From positions 1 to 64,000 of the forward strand of contig VXMF01000002.1 in assembly GCA_009841225.1 (NCBI GenBank): a DNA stretch of 64,000 bases, in the 5' to 3' direction. The notes below the pieces were generated by a model. That model ran no database searches. It was not told where the DNA came from and was given only the letters and a program-made list of their open reading frames with translations. The position numbers were made by a program, and so were the translations under genes. Every line of letters begins with the position of its first letter. The first letter of the stretch is position 1. Positions 37,162 to 45,942 of the stretch are shown here, one piece after another. The stretch is from Terriglobia bacterium (GTDB lineage: Bacteria > Acidobacteriota > Terriglobia > Bryobacterales > UBA6623).

Positions 37162-39213
37162 GTGACGAGCAGACCGCCCACCCTTCTCCCGGCGATTCTC
37201 GGACTGGCTGCAATTTCCTGCGCGGATCCCGCCCCCGAACCGCCCAACATCATCCTCATGATGGCTGATGACATGGGGATGGGCGATACCAGTGCGTATC
37301 AGGACTTCACGGGCAATGCGGACGAGGTCCAGCTTCATACCCCGCACATGGAGCGCTTGGCCAACATGGGAGTCCGCTTCACCGACGCCCACACGCCATC
37401 GTCTCGGTGTTCGCCGACCCGCTACAGCCTGCTGACGGGTCGTTACGCATGGCGGAATCGGTTGAAGCACTGGGTGCTGTACGGAGCTCAAGGCGATCCG
37501 ATGATCGAGCCGGACCGGCCGACGATCGCTTCCATGCTGCGCGACCACGGGTACGTTACGGCCATGTACGGCAAGTGGCACGTTGGCCTCCGATACAGGC
37601 GCGCTGACGGTTCGCCCGCTGCCGGCTGGGAGGACGCAGACCTGACCAAGCCGCTGCACACCTCACCGCTTGACCATGGCTTCGATCACGCGAGGTTCAC
37701 CTCGCGCTCGCACGGCACTTCGGGCCCGAACGCGCCCCAAGAGTCGAGCGGCAGGGGTCCTGGCCACGTCCATGGCCGGACGGTAGTCGCCGCCACCGGA
37801 GACGGCAAGCGGCTCGCCATCACGGGGAGCGACGCATACGTATTGGAGCGACTAGGCAGCCGTCATTCGGACAACGCGATGCAATTCTTGTCCGGCCATG
37901 TCGGCGAAGCAACGACTACGTCCGGGCCGTTCTTCCTGTACTACCCGGCCAACGCCAACCACGGCCCCTACACGCCTGACGAGACAATCGGTGGCGTGGC
38001 GGTGGCCGGTGCCGCCCGCACGAAGTCCGGCGAGCCAATGGACGCGAGACACGATTACATATTCGAAAACGACGTCGCCCTCGGTCGAATGCTCGATTGG
38101 CTGGATAAGACCCCCGATCCGCGACAGCCGGACTCTCGGCTAATCGAGACAACTCTCGTGATCTTCACGTCGGACAACGGGGCCGAGAAGGACAGCGATA
38201 TCGCGACCGGCCCATTCCGCTCGAACAAGGGGTCGGCTTACGAAGGCGGGCACCGCGTGCCGTTCATCGTCTCGTGGCCCCAAGGCGGTGTTGGCGACGG
38301 CGATGCGTCCGATCCCGGCGAGAGCAGTCCGGCACCAATCAGCTTGACGGACATGTACGCCACGTTTGCTGAGATCGTCGGTGCGGAACTGCCGGACGTC
38401 AGGACCGGGCAGAAGGGCGGCGAGGACAGCTTCAGCGTATTGAGTGCCTTCCGGGGAAACACTTTGGAGGATCGCCCTGCACTTATCTTCAACGACCACA
38501 AAGAGGCGCAAGAAGACCCTGCCGCGGCAGCCATTCGTATCGACTCTCCGCGCGTCGACGATACCGTTATTCCGGGCCAATGGAAGCTCTTCTTCGATTC
38601 GTCGTTGTTGCGGGCCGGCGAGGCCAAAGCGTACGAGCTGTTCAACCTGGCCGAGGACCCGCGGGAACAGTCCAACCTCATCTCGAGCCCCGGCCTGAAG
38701 CCGTTGGTCGAGCATATGACCGAATTAGCCGTGCTCCACCGCAATGCGGGCGGACACCGTCTGGCAGAGATCGCTTCGCACCGAAGCGAAACGATTGACT
38801 GGACCCACGGCGAGCCCTCTCGCATTGATGGGTTGGAGTTGTCTGTTTCCGCCGTTGGCGGTGACCTAGCATTCAGCGACAACGGATTGGGGGTATCCGG
38901 CGGAGGATCAGATGCAGTTGACGAGGGCGAGGCGATCCTGGTCAGCTTCGATCAGGATGTTCTTGTCGAATCTGCGGCAATCGCAGCGGGCGATGGTGCG
39001 GTCGGTGGCTACTACCGTGTTGGATCGCGTGCACCATTAGCGATCTACTGCGTCGACGGCGATATTGACTCCCTGGATCAGAGCGGAATCCTCAGTGACA
39101 TCGGGTTGCTCAAGAAGGGTGAGGAACTCCGCTTCGACAGCGGCCCACACTACGGCAACGAGCCCTCTGGCGATTGGCGACTCCAGAAGCTGACCGTGCG
39201 TCTATTGCAGTAG
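37162..39213 (+). CDS. Arylsulfatase-type sulfatase lipoprotein
   Basis: 683 aa from GTG. LGLAAISC gives a lipoprotein Cys20. Metal-binding D36/D37 lie in MMADDMGMGD; the formylglycine motif is CSPTR (C83); GKWHVGL and TSDNGAEKDS complete the sulfatase A core. The last 150 residues are a beta-rich extension outside the usual sulfatase fold, possibly a substrate-binding or galactose-binding-like module. It stands alone, not linked to the symporter-coupled sulfatase, and no maturase is nearby. Confidence 0.92.
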   Translation: MTSRPPTLLPAILGLAAISCADPAPEPPNIILMMADDMGMGDTSAYQDFTGNADEVQLHTPHMERLANMGVRFTDAHTPSSRCSPTRYSLLTGRYAWRNRLKHWVLYGAQGDPMIEPDRPTIASMLRDHGYVTAMYGKWHVGLRYRRADGSPAAGWEDADLTKPLHTSPLDHGFDHARFTSRSHGTSGPNAPQESSGRGPGHVHGRTVVAATGDGKRLAITGSDAYVLERLGSRHSDNAMQFLSGHVGEATTTSGPFFLYYPANANHGPYTPDETIGGVAVAGAARTKSGEPMDARHDYIFENDVALGRMLDWLDKTPDPRQPDSRLIETTLVIFTSDNGAEKDSDIATGPFRSNKGSAYEGGHRVPFIVSWPQGGVGDGDASDPGESSPAPISLTDMYATFAEIVGAELPDVRTGQKGGEDSFSVLSAFRGNTLEDRPALIFNDHKEAQEDPAAAAIRIDSPRVDDTVIPGQWKLFFDSSLLRAGEAKAYELFNLAEDPREQSNLISSPGLKPLVEHMTELAVLHRNAGGHRLAEIASHRSETIDWTHGEPSRIDGLELSVSAVGGDLAFSDNGLGVSGGGSDAVDEGEAILVSFDQDVLVESAAIAAGDGAVGGYYRVGSRAPLAIYCVDGDIDSLDQSGILSDIGLLKKGEELRFDSGPHYGNEPSGDWRLQKLTVRLLQ

Positions 39214-39543
39214 CCGTGGCCCCCGGAGCGATCTCTCGTTCCGAATCATGTTAAAGAGTGGGGCAAACATGAACGATCAGACCAAGCCAAATGCAGGGAT
39301 CGTCACATCCTGACAGTGGCCTCGTGAGGAGCAGCTAGACATGGCTGTCGAGAGACAAGATGCTTGATTCGCATCGACAATCCCCTCGCACGAATGGCAA
39401 GCCGCCGGCCAGCAGTCTTCCAACTAGGCCGAGCACTGGCACGCGCCCGAGTGAACAACACACCGGGCCGCCAAGGGTTGCTCGATATGGTATGATTTGA
39501 AGCACTGAGGTGGCGGTATGTCGGTCCGCGCCTCTCCCTGCGC
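39214..39543. other. Intergenic region before tRNA-Asp
   Basis: About 330 bp with no recognised gene. A TATGAT box (about 39492-39497) lies about 47 bp before the tRNA and may be its -10, but no -35 is clear. Confidence 0.35.
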
Positions 39544-39620
<77 letters not shown>

Positions 39621-39686
39621 CTTCTCTTCGACATTCCAACTGGAAGCTGGGCATGCCTCGCACTGGCGCGCCGACCGGATCCTCCC

Positions 39687-40493
39687 ATGAAGCAAAACAA
39701 GATCAAGGCAGCCCTGCAGGCGGGAGGCTCTGTCCTCGGCACTTGCGTCTCGGACTGCTTCAACCCTGAGATCGTGGTTGCCATCCAGGCAGCGGGCCTC
39801 GATTTCTTCTTCATTGACAGCGAGCATGCTCGCACCAGCTTCGACGACGTGCAGGCCTTTGTGAGGGTTGCCAAGTCGGCGGACGTCGTGCCGCTCGTGC
39901 GCGTGCCCCAGTCGGAGTACTTCTTCTTGGCCCGTATGTTGGATGTCGGAGCGATGGGGATTATCAACCCGCGCACCGAGTCCGTGGAGGAGGTCCGCAA
40001 GATCGTTGGTGCTATGAAGTTCCCTCCTCACGGGCGCCGCGGCTACGGTCTGCGCAGCATCGTGACAGACCTAGACTTCAAGGGTGCCGCGGCCGAGATG
40101 GAGTCTGCCAACCGCGAATCTATGGTCATCATTCAGATGGAGACGCAATCCTGCGTCGACAACATCGAGGAGATGGTGGCGGTAGACGGAGTGGACGCCA
40201 CAATGGTCGGGCCGTTCGACCTCTCCGTCTCGCTGGGGATTCCGGGAGAATTCGAGCATCCCAAGTTCTGGGCGGCCTTTGACCGAATGGTCAAGGCCTG
40301 CAATGAAGTCGGAGTAGCTCCGGGCGTCCATTTCGGCAACACCAAGATGCTGCAACGCGCCCGGAATCACGGCGCGCGCTTCTTGGTTTGCGGCACGGAC
40401 ATGTCGGTGCTGCTCAATGGGTTCCGGTCGATTCGAACCGATATGGAAGCCGCTGTGCCACACGCCGCTGGCAAGGCTGGCGGGTACATGTAG
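39687..40493 (+). CDS. HpcH/HpaI-family aldolase
   Basis: 268 aa. The class II pyruvate aldolase fold is clear: FFFIDSEHARTSFDDVQAF (catalytic His), PLVRVP, GAMGIINPRTESVEEVRKIV, and the metal-binding IIQMETQ and VGPFDLSVSLG. These enzymes split 4-hydroxy-2-oxo acids to pyruvate or glyoxylate plus an aldehyde. The next gene is a Gfo/Idh oxidoreductase, suggesting sugar-acid breakdown. It starts 66 bp after tRNA-Asp. Confidence 0.9.
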   Translation: MKQNKIKAALQAGGSVLGTCVSDCFNPEIVVAIQAAGLDFFFIDSEHARTSFDDVQAFVRVAKSADVVPLVRVPQSEYFFLARMLDVGAMGIINPRTESVEEVRKIVGAMKFPPHGRRGYGLRSIVTDLDFKGAAAEMESANRESMVIIQMETQSCVDNIEEMVAVDGVDATMVGPFDLSVSLGIPGEFEHPKFWAAFDRMVKACNEVGVAPGVHFGNTKMLQRARNHGARFLVCGTDMSVLLNGFRSIRTDMEAAVPHAAGKAGGYM

Positions 40494-40542
40494 TGTCCGC
40501 ACGCCCACGCCTCTCGACCCGTCCCGATCCCGAGGTGCAGAA

Positions 40543-41544
40543 ATGAAGCCGGTTCGCTGGGGAGTCCTTAGCACGGCTAAGATCGGCATCCAGAAGGTGA
40601 TCCCGGCCATGCAACGGGCTCACCTCTGCGATATCGTCGCGATCGCGTCGAGAGACTTGAACAAGGCGCGCGAAGCGGCGGCCGCCTTGGGGATTCCCAA
40701 GGCCTACGGTTCCTACGAAGAACTGCTAGCCGACCCCGAGATCGAGGCCGTCTACAATCCCCTGCCCAACCATTTGCACGTGCCGCTATCGGTACAAGCG
40801 GCGCGGGCCGGCAAGCATGTGCTGTGCGAGAAGCCCGTGGCCTTGACCGCGAGCGAGGCTGGCGAGCTGATCGAGGCTCGAGATGCCGCTGGAGTGTTGG
40901 TCCAAGAGGCCTTCATGGTGCGCTACCACCCGCAGTGGCTGCGGGCACGCGACTTGGTCCGCTCCGGCAAGATCGGGGCCCTGCGCTCGGTCCAGGGCTT
41001 CTTCAGCTACAACAACCGGGATCCGCGCAACATCCGCAACATTGCCGACATCGGTGGCGGCGGCCTGTATGACATCGGCTGTTATCCCATTACCGGCGCG
41101 CGCTTTCTCTTCGAATCCGAGCCGAGCCGTGTCGTGAGCCTGATCGAGCGGGATCCCGAGTGGGGCATCGACAGGCTGACTTCAGCGATCTTGGAGTTCC
41201 CTAGCGGACACGCCACGTTCACGTGTTCCACCCAGCTCACCCCGTATCAGCGCATGCAGATCCTGGGCACCGAAGGGCGGATCGAGATCGAGATTCCGTT
41301 CAATGCGCCGGTAGACGTCCCCTGCAGGATCTTCCTCGACGACGGCAGCGTCCTCGGAAACAAAGGCGTCACGGTCGAGGAACTGCCTGTGACCGACCAA
41401 TACACAGCTCAGGGAGAGGTGATCTCGCAAGCGATTCGCAACGCAGAGCCCTTGGAGTTTCCGCTCGAGAATGCTGTCTGGAGCATGCGGATCATTGACG
41501 CAGTGTTCCGCTCGGCCGAATCCGGTGGCTGGGAAGCCGTGTAG
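40543..41544 (+). CDS. Gfo/Idh/MocA-family oxidoreductase
   Basis: 333 aa from the ATG at 40543, with GAGG upstream. MKPVRWGVLSTAKIGIQKVIPAM is the NAD(P)-binding start, and HVLCEKPVALTASEA carries the conserved catalytic-region Lys. GGGGLYDIGCYPITGARF is the conserved C-terminal domain motif. Family members oxidise or epimerise sugars and inositols. Probably in an operon with the upstream aldolase (49-bp gap). Confidence 0.9.
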   Translation: MKPVRWGVLSTAKIGIQKVIPAMQRAHLCDIVAIASRDLNKAREAAAALGIPKAYGSYEELLADPEIEAVYNPLPNHLHVPLSVQAARAGKHVLCEKPVALTASEAGELIEARDAAGVLVQEAFMVRYHPQWLRARDLVRSGKIGALRSVQGFFSYNNRDPRNIRNIADIGGGGLYDIGCYPITGARFLFESEPSRVVSLIERDPEWGIDRLTSAILEFPSGHATFTCSTQLTPYQRMQILGTEGRIEIEIPFNAPVDVPCRIFLDDGSVLGNKGVTVEELPVTDQYTAQGEVISQAIRNAEPLEFPLENAVWSMRIIDAVFRSAESGGWEAV

Positions 41545-41586
41545 GGCGACGACGCCCCTACCTCAGCGGGTCGAGGCGATCTCAGC
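41539..41586 (+). repeat. 48-bp direct repeat, left copy
   Basis: Matches 42308-42355 in 39 of 48 positions with no gaps; the first 11 bases (GTGTAGGGCGA) are identical. The left copy begins at the stop codon of the oxidoreductase gene. Its first part also forms an inverted repeat (GTAGGG/CCCTAC) that may act as a terminator. Confidence 0.65.
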
Positions 41587-41679
41587 GAGGCGACCGCGCT
41601 TTGTATTGTCTCGTCGACGCATTTTAGATAAATTGTCACCAGTTATCCTCAAGTGGTAGCGATATATCCGGGGCTTGCT

Positions 41680-42273
41680 ATGCAGGAACGCGCCGAAGCG
41701 ATCTTTCGTGAACACGGCGGCCAGCTTCGCTTGAGCGAAGCCCTCGACTACGGGATCACACCCTACATGCTCTATGTTCTGAGGGACCGGGGTGTCGTCG
41801 AGCCGGTCAGCCGAGGCATCGACCGTTTGGCGGGACTGCCTCCGCTCAGCAATCCGGACCTAGTCACGGTGAGCCTGCGCTATCCCAACGCTGTCATCTG
41901 TCTAGTCTCGGCGCTGGCCTTTCACGACATCACGACCCAGATCCCCCACAAGGTGTCCGTGGCGGTGCCCCGGGGCTCGCGCCTGCCATCGCTCGAACAC
42001 CCTCCCGTGCGGGCGCATCGGTTCTCGAAGGCGAGCTACGATGCTGGCATCGAAACGCATCGGATCGACGGTGCGGCGGTCAAGGTCTATGGCCGCGAAA
42101 AGACTCTGGCCGACTGCTTCAAGTTTCGCAACCGGATCGGCATGGACGTCGTGCTAGAGGCGCTACGGCTCCACCGGGAACGCAACGGGCTCAACCTTGG
42201 CACGCTGCTCGACTACGGTCGGGCATGCCGGGTAGAACAGGTGATGCGGCCCTATCTGGAGGCCAGCTTGTGA
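41680..42273 (+). CDS. AbiEi-type antitoxin (type IV toxin-antitoxin)
   Basis: 197 aa. An N-terminal winged helix (QERAEAIFREHGGQLRLSEALDYGIT) and the AbiEi C-terminal domain (VCLVSALAFHDITTQIPHKV, VKVYGREKTLADCFKFRNRIGMDVVLEAL) match AbiEi antitoxins, which repress their operon and block the AbiEii nucleotidyltransferase. A GTG 27 bp upstream (41653) is an alternative start. The gene that should follow, abiEii, is only a 13-codon stub. It lies between two 48-bp repeats. Confidence 0.82.
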   Translation: MQERAEAIFREHGGQLRLSEALDYGITPYMLYVLRDRGVVEPVSRGIDRLAGLPPLSNPDLVTVSLRYPNAVICLVSALAFHDITTQIPHKVSVAVPRGSRLPSLEHPPVRAHRFSKASYDAGIETHRIDGAAVKVYGREKTLADCFKFRNRIGMDVVLEALRLHRERNGLNLGTLLDYGRACRVEQVMRPYLEASL

Positions 42274-42308
42274 AGTACGCGCGCAACATGCACTCGTCCG
42301 TCCGGCAG
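42270..42308 (+). pseudogene. Stub of the AbiEii toxin gene
   Basis: GTG at 42270 overlaps the antitoxin stop (GTGA) as in intact abiE operons. The 13 codons read VKYARNMHSSVRQ, which resembles the AbiEii start (a Lys/Asn-rich helix with SVR-x-R). Homology then stops at the edge of the right-hand 48-bp repeat, and the frame runs into the antisense of the HIT gene. The toxin has been deleted. Confidence 0.5.
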
Positions 42309-42355
42309 TGTAGGGCGAGTACGCCGATAACTCAGCGGATCAAGACGATCTCGGC
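42308..42355 (+). repeat. 48-bp direct repeat, right copy
   Basis: Second copy of the repeat at 41539-41586 (39/48 identical). It includes the last eight codons and stop of the HIT gene on the opposite strand (stop at 42332). The left copy can be read as a diverged duplicate of that gene end (RLAEIASTR against DLAEIVLIR). Confidence 0.65.
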
Positions 42356-42916
42356 CAAGTCGCGGTCGAGATGCACGCAGATCCCGCCCTGCTTCGGGTG
42401 TAGCCAAATACCCTGCTCCGGGCCGACGTTGGGAATGTCCTCCACCCTGCCAACGAGCGTCCCGTTGACATCCTCCACCTCCGGGCTGAGGGGGCCGATG
42501 TGCAGGTGGGCGTGACACTGGGTACGGAAGAAATGGCTGTTCTGCGCTAACCCCCACCTTCCCGGATAAAGCTCTTCTGCACGGGCTACTGCTTTCCGCC
42601 AAAGCTCAGCGCGCAGTTTCGGGCTGAGGTCTGCAGTTGATTGGTACCCCGCTACATGTGCCTTCGGCAGGGCTAGATAGCGATTAGGCTTGTGTGGATT
42701 GATGTCTTTGAGGAAATACACTTCGTCCGTTGCCCGCTCGGCCGTACCGCAAAGACTGCAAACACGGCTCTCCATGCTCCCCGGTTTGGCGTGATCACAG
42801 GGACAGTCCACCACGGGCATCGGCACAAGCGGCACCAAGCCGAAGAACACCAGCAGCAACACCTGGGCTATCCGGCCCCCGCGGAACCTAGCCCCGCGCT
42901 TGCTCGAGCGGTTCAT
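42332..42916 (-). CDS. Membrane-anchored HIT-family hydrolase
   Basis: 194 aa. A single TM (about 16-34) is followed by two Cys pairs, CPCDH and CSLCG, likely a zinc site. The histidine triad is CHAHLHIG. Acidobacterial relatives of this form are known; HIT enzymes hydrolyse nucleotide-phosphate bonds. The first 29 bases overlap the end of dgt, so it is co-translated with the dGTPase. A nucleotide-clearing role outside the cytoplasm is inference. Confidence 0.78.
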   Translation of the reverse strand: MNRSSKRGARFRGGRIAQVLLLVFFGLVPLVPMPVVDCPCDHAKPGSMESRVCSLCGTAERATDEVYFLKDINPHKPNRYLALPKAHVAGYQSTADLSPKLRAELWRKAVARAEELYPGRWGLAQNSHFFRTQCHAHLHIGPLSPEVEDVNGTLVGRVEDIPNVGPEQGIWLHPKQGGICVHLDRDLAEIVLIR

Positions 42917-44039
42917 GCTCCCCGCCTCCGAGGTGCTGATCGTGGCACTTGAGTAGGAACTCGTCGGTCATGCCGGCGATATAGTCGCACACGAGTTGGT
43001 GCAGGGGTTCGCTCGCGAGCTGCTCCACGTAGCTGCTCGGAAGCGCTTCCGGGTGCTTCAGATAGTGCTGGAACAGCGCTTTGAGCCGGCTAGAGTATCC
43101 GCGCTCCTGGCTGATCCGAGCACTGTCGCGGTAGTAGGTGCTGGACAGCACAGAGCGCAATTGCCCCATGGTCGCGGCTGTTTCCTCGGTTGGGATCGCG
43201 ATACGCGACGGCAAGTGGCGGACGTCTTGCCAACTCTCGACACCGGCCGCCTCTGCAGTGGCCCGCGTGCCCTCGATCAGCCCCCGCACAAACCTTGCCA
43301 TCAGCCGACGCTGAGATTCGTTGAGGATGCGCCGTTCCGGCGCGCTGGGGTACTTTGCCTGTACGTCGGCATGCAGGTCTCCAAACGCGGGCACTGCCGA
43401 GCAGATGTCGGAGACGGCCAGGAACTTGTCTGCGACGGCATCCTCCAGATCCGCGCTCAAGTAGGCGATCTCGTCAGCACCATCGAGGAGCTGTGCCTCG
43501 AGTGTCGGGCGCAAATGGGGCAAGTACTCCTGATGCGATGGCTCCGCGGGGTCCAGTTCGCGCGAATGCTTGAGCAATCCTTCGCGCACTTCGAACGTAA
43601 GGTTCAAGCCGCGAAAAGCCGCGTAGCGGCGTTCGAAGTGCTCCACGATGCGCAGTGCGTGGAAGTTGTGGTCAAAAGACGAACCCTTGAGGCGCATCTG
43701 CTCGTCCAGAGCTGACTCCCCCGCATGGCCGAAAGCGGGATGGCCGAGATCGTGGGCCAAGGCAAGCACCTCGACCAAGTCCACGTTCAGCCCGAGAGCC
43801 GTCGCGACTGTGCGGGCGACTTGGGAGACCTCGATGGTGTGTGTCAGCCGGGTCCGGCTATGGCTGGAGTTTGGAAGCGTCGCGACCTGCGTCTTGCCGG
43901 CGAGGCGCCGGAAAGCCCGCGAATGAATCACCCGGTCGCGGTCATGCTGGAAGAGACTGCGATAGGCGTCGGGATCTGGGGGCTCTGGGTGCTTGCGCGA
44001 AAGCGACTGCTCTTCCGGGAACCGGAGTCGGGAAAGCAT
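42888..44039 (-). CDS. dgt: Deoxyguanosinetriphosphate triphosphohydrolase-like protein
   Basis: 383 aa. The HD-domain metal site is present: RLTHTIEVSQVARTVA, then ALAHDLGHPAFGHAGE (H..HD), and the downstream Asp in ADEIAYLSADLEDAV. Members hydrolyse dNTPs, usually dGTP, controlling the pool and acting in phage defence. It lies between a YfgM-like protein (14-bp gap) and the HIT protein it overlaps. Confidence 0.93.
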   Translation of the reverse strand: MLSRLRFPEEQSLSRKHPEPPDPDAYRSLFQHDRDRVIHSRAFRRLAGKTQVATLPNSSHSRTRLTHTIEVSQVARTVATALGLNVDLVEVLALAHDLGHPAFGHAGESALDEQMRLKGSSFDHNFHALRIVEHFERRYAAFRGLNLTFEVREGLLKHSRELDPAEPSHQEYLPHLRPTLEAQLLDGADEIAYLSADLEDAVADKFLAVSDICSAVPAFGDLHADVQAKYPSAPERRILNESQRRLMARFVRGLIEGTRATAEAAGVESWQDVRHLPSRIAIPTEETAATMGQLRSVLSSTYYRDSARISQERGYSSRLKALFQHYLKHPEALPSSYVEQLASEPLHQLVCDYIAGMTDEFLLKCHDQHLGGGEHEPLEQARG

Positions 44040-44053
44040 CGCGGTCCGTGAGG

Positions 44054-44758
44054 TCAGCTTCCCTCGCCCAGTGTTTCCATCAGGTCCGCCGCCAGAGGGC
44101 TGGCGGGACTGTTCGCAGCTTGAATCTCGGAGAGCATGTCTCGGGCCCGCTGCGGGTCGCTCTGCACTAGCGTCCGCGCAACCTCAATGGACGCGCGGTC
44201 CTTAGGGACCGCCCGCGTGGGGTTGTCGACGATCTCTTGGAAATACGCTCTGGCCGCTTCGACATTGCCCTCGGCGAGGAGCATCCCGCCCAAGGCCAGC
44301 TTGGCCAGCGCAGGGTACTCGCCCCCTTTGCCGCGCGCGGCCGTTTCGAAATGCGCCTTGGCCTCGATCGCATTGCCCTGTTCGCGATCCAACAGCCCGG
44401 AATAGTAGGCCGCCCCGGCCGCCGCCGCCGTGCCAGCGTAGTCCAAGGTGACCTTGTCTAGGGCGCGGGTGACCTCTTCGATCCGTTCGGCCTCGGTAGT
44501 GAACGTCTTGAGTCCGGGAACGCTCTCGGTGGTTACCACCCCGCCGTACAAGGTAGTAGCCTTCAGCAGGGCGGCTTGGGAGTCGATTCCCCTTTGCCGC
44601 GCGTAGCCGCCGTACCCCACGCCTCCAACGAGCAAGACCAGAGCGGCTACCCCGCCTCCAACGAACTGCTTGCGGTGCGCCGAGAAGTACTCGACCCGTT
44701 CACCGACTTCTTCGACGAACCGGTCACGCTTGAGGTCTTTGCGACGGAATCTCTGCAA
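44054..44758 (-). CDS. YfgM-like membrane-anchored TPR protein
   Basis: 234 aa. A basic N-terminus (RKDLKRDRFVEEVGERVEYFSAHRKQ), one TM at about 33-50 and a TPR-containing outer domain (YYSGLLDREQGNAIEAKAHF, ALGGMLLAEGNVEAARAYFQ) match the YfgM/TPR_21 family, periplasmic partners of the SecYEG/PpiD translocon chaperones. TTG start at 44758 with an AGGGGG site 5 bp upstream. In an operon with dgt. Confidence 0.8.
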   Translation of the reverse strand: MQRFRRKDLKRDRFVEEVGERVEYFSAHRKQFVGGGVAALVLLVGGVGYGGYARQRGIDSQAALLKATTLYGGVVTTESVPGLKTFTTEAERIEEVTRALDKVTLDYAGTAAAAGAAYYSGLLDREQGNAIEAKAHFETAARGKGGEYPALAKLALGGMLLAEGNVEAARAYFQEIVDNPTRAVPKDRASIEVARTLVQSDPQRARDMLSEIQAANSPASPLAADLMETLGEGS

Positions 44759-45037
44759 TGCATCCCCCTAGGGCAGGTGCCAAGCGGCTCTGATTTCAGC
44801 ACCGCCCTCGTCTCTATATTAGCTTGAGACGCGAACGCCAATAGTCCTTCGCTTATGCAGGTAGCGGTCGCGTCGACATCGTCACGGAAGCTGTCTGGTA
44901 ATATGCTTGGCTGAGGCACCGACCTCCTTTCTGGGACGGCCGTGCCGAAGCCAAGAAATCCTTGGTCACGAGCTAGACAGGCTGCCTCGGCCTATGCTGG
45001 CCAGCGCTTCGCCCAGCCCATCGATTTTGCCTTGCGA

Positions 45038-45919
45038 CTAAGGTCCCTGCCAGTTCACCGCCCACTTGAAACCGCGCACCAGAAGGTCCCGAAATACCGG
45101 ATCATCCCATGTCACGGACCCGTGTCCGAGGGTTGTTCCGAAGACGCGCGCGCCCTGGTAATCGTTCGTCCAGGCTATGGGGTGCTCGTCGCCGGTCTCC
45201 GGATGGACGGCGGACGCCAACAACTTGGCTTCCGGCCACAGCTTTTGAATCACATAGAGTTCGTCCATCGGGGTCACCCAGTCTAGGGGGAATCCCTTCA
45301 TGACCGGGTGATTTGCGGCCTTCACTTGGACAGCGATCCGGTGTTGCCGCGTGTGGCGGCGGGTGGTCACTCCCAGGAACTCGCGCCACTCGTCGGACTC
45401 GAGCGCCCGATACGAATGCATCGCGCAATGGATTACGACCGCGGGCAGGCCGCCGTTGTGTCCGGCGACGATCTTGCGAACGAACTCGGCGTCGTCAATG
45501 TTGGCATAGCACTCGTTGTGGACCACGATGTCGTAGCCTTCCGACCAATTGGGCTGGTTGTAGATACGGGCCTTGGTCGTGGTCCAAGTCGACCTGCCCT
45601 CAGTCTCCAACGCCACCATCCAATTGACGGGCGCCTCGGACGCCATCATGTCCATGAGGACCTTCGTTTCACCGGCATAGTCGTGGCAGCACCCGCCAGT
45701 GATGACGAGCGCGCGAATGCGCTCCTGACCGGCGAAGGGGTCGGGGGGCCTGCGGCGCCTGCGCCCCGAATCAGCCTGCGCGCCTAACTCTCGCTGGGCT
45801 GCTTGGGACGCGACTGCGGGAGCCTGCGGCAGCGCTTCCGGCAGCAGCAGTGCCATTGCCAAGATCGCTGGATAGATTCGTGTCAAATCCTTGCTCACTA
45901 TGGCAGAAGCAATCAGCAC
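45038..45919 (-). CDS. Exported ThuA-domain protein
   Basis: 293 aa with an N-terminal signal and a basic spacer, then the ThuA fold (glutamine-amidotransferase-like): ALVITGGCCHDYAGETKVLM, YDIVVHNECYANID, AVVIHCAMHSYR, GRVFGTTLGHG-type C-terminus. ThuA proteins lie near sulfatases and glycan enzymes; the reaction is uncertain. It is the last gene of the minus-strand arm of the cytochrome/DUF1501 cluster, 23 bp after DUF1501. GTG at 45919; a second GTG at 45898 is possible. Confidence 0.8.
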   Translation of the reverse strand: MLIASAIVSKDLTRIYPAILAMALLLPEALPQAPAVASQAAQRELGAQADSGRRRRRPPDPFAGQERIRALVITGGCCHDYAGETKVLMDMMASEAPVNWMVALETEGRSTWTTTKARIYNQPNWSEGYDIVVHNECYANIDDAEFVRKIVAGHNGGLPAVVIHCAMHSYRALESDEWREFLGVTTRRHTRQHRIAVQVKAANHPVMKGFPLDWVTPMDELYVIQKLWPEAKLLASAVHPETGDEHPIAWTNDYQGARVFGTTLGHGSVTWDDPVFRDLLVRGFKWAVNWQGP

Positions 45920-45942
45920 GTGCTGTCCGGATGAAGTCCGGG

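Noticed and set aside
42888..44039. dgt plus AbiE remnant as a defence island
   Set aside because: dgt is here with a YfgM-like gene and a HIT gene, a housekeeping context; the only other defence-like gene is the AbiE remnant, so an island is not supported.
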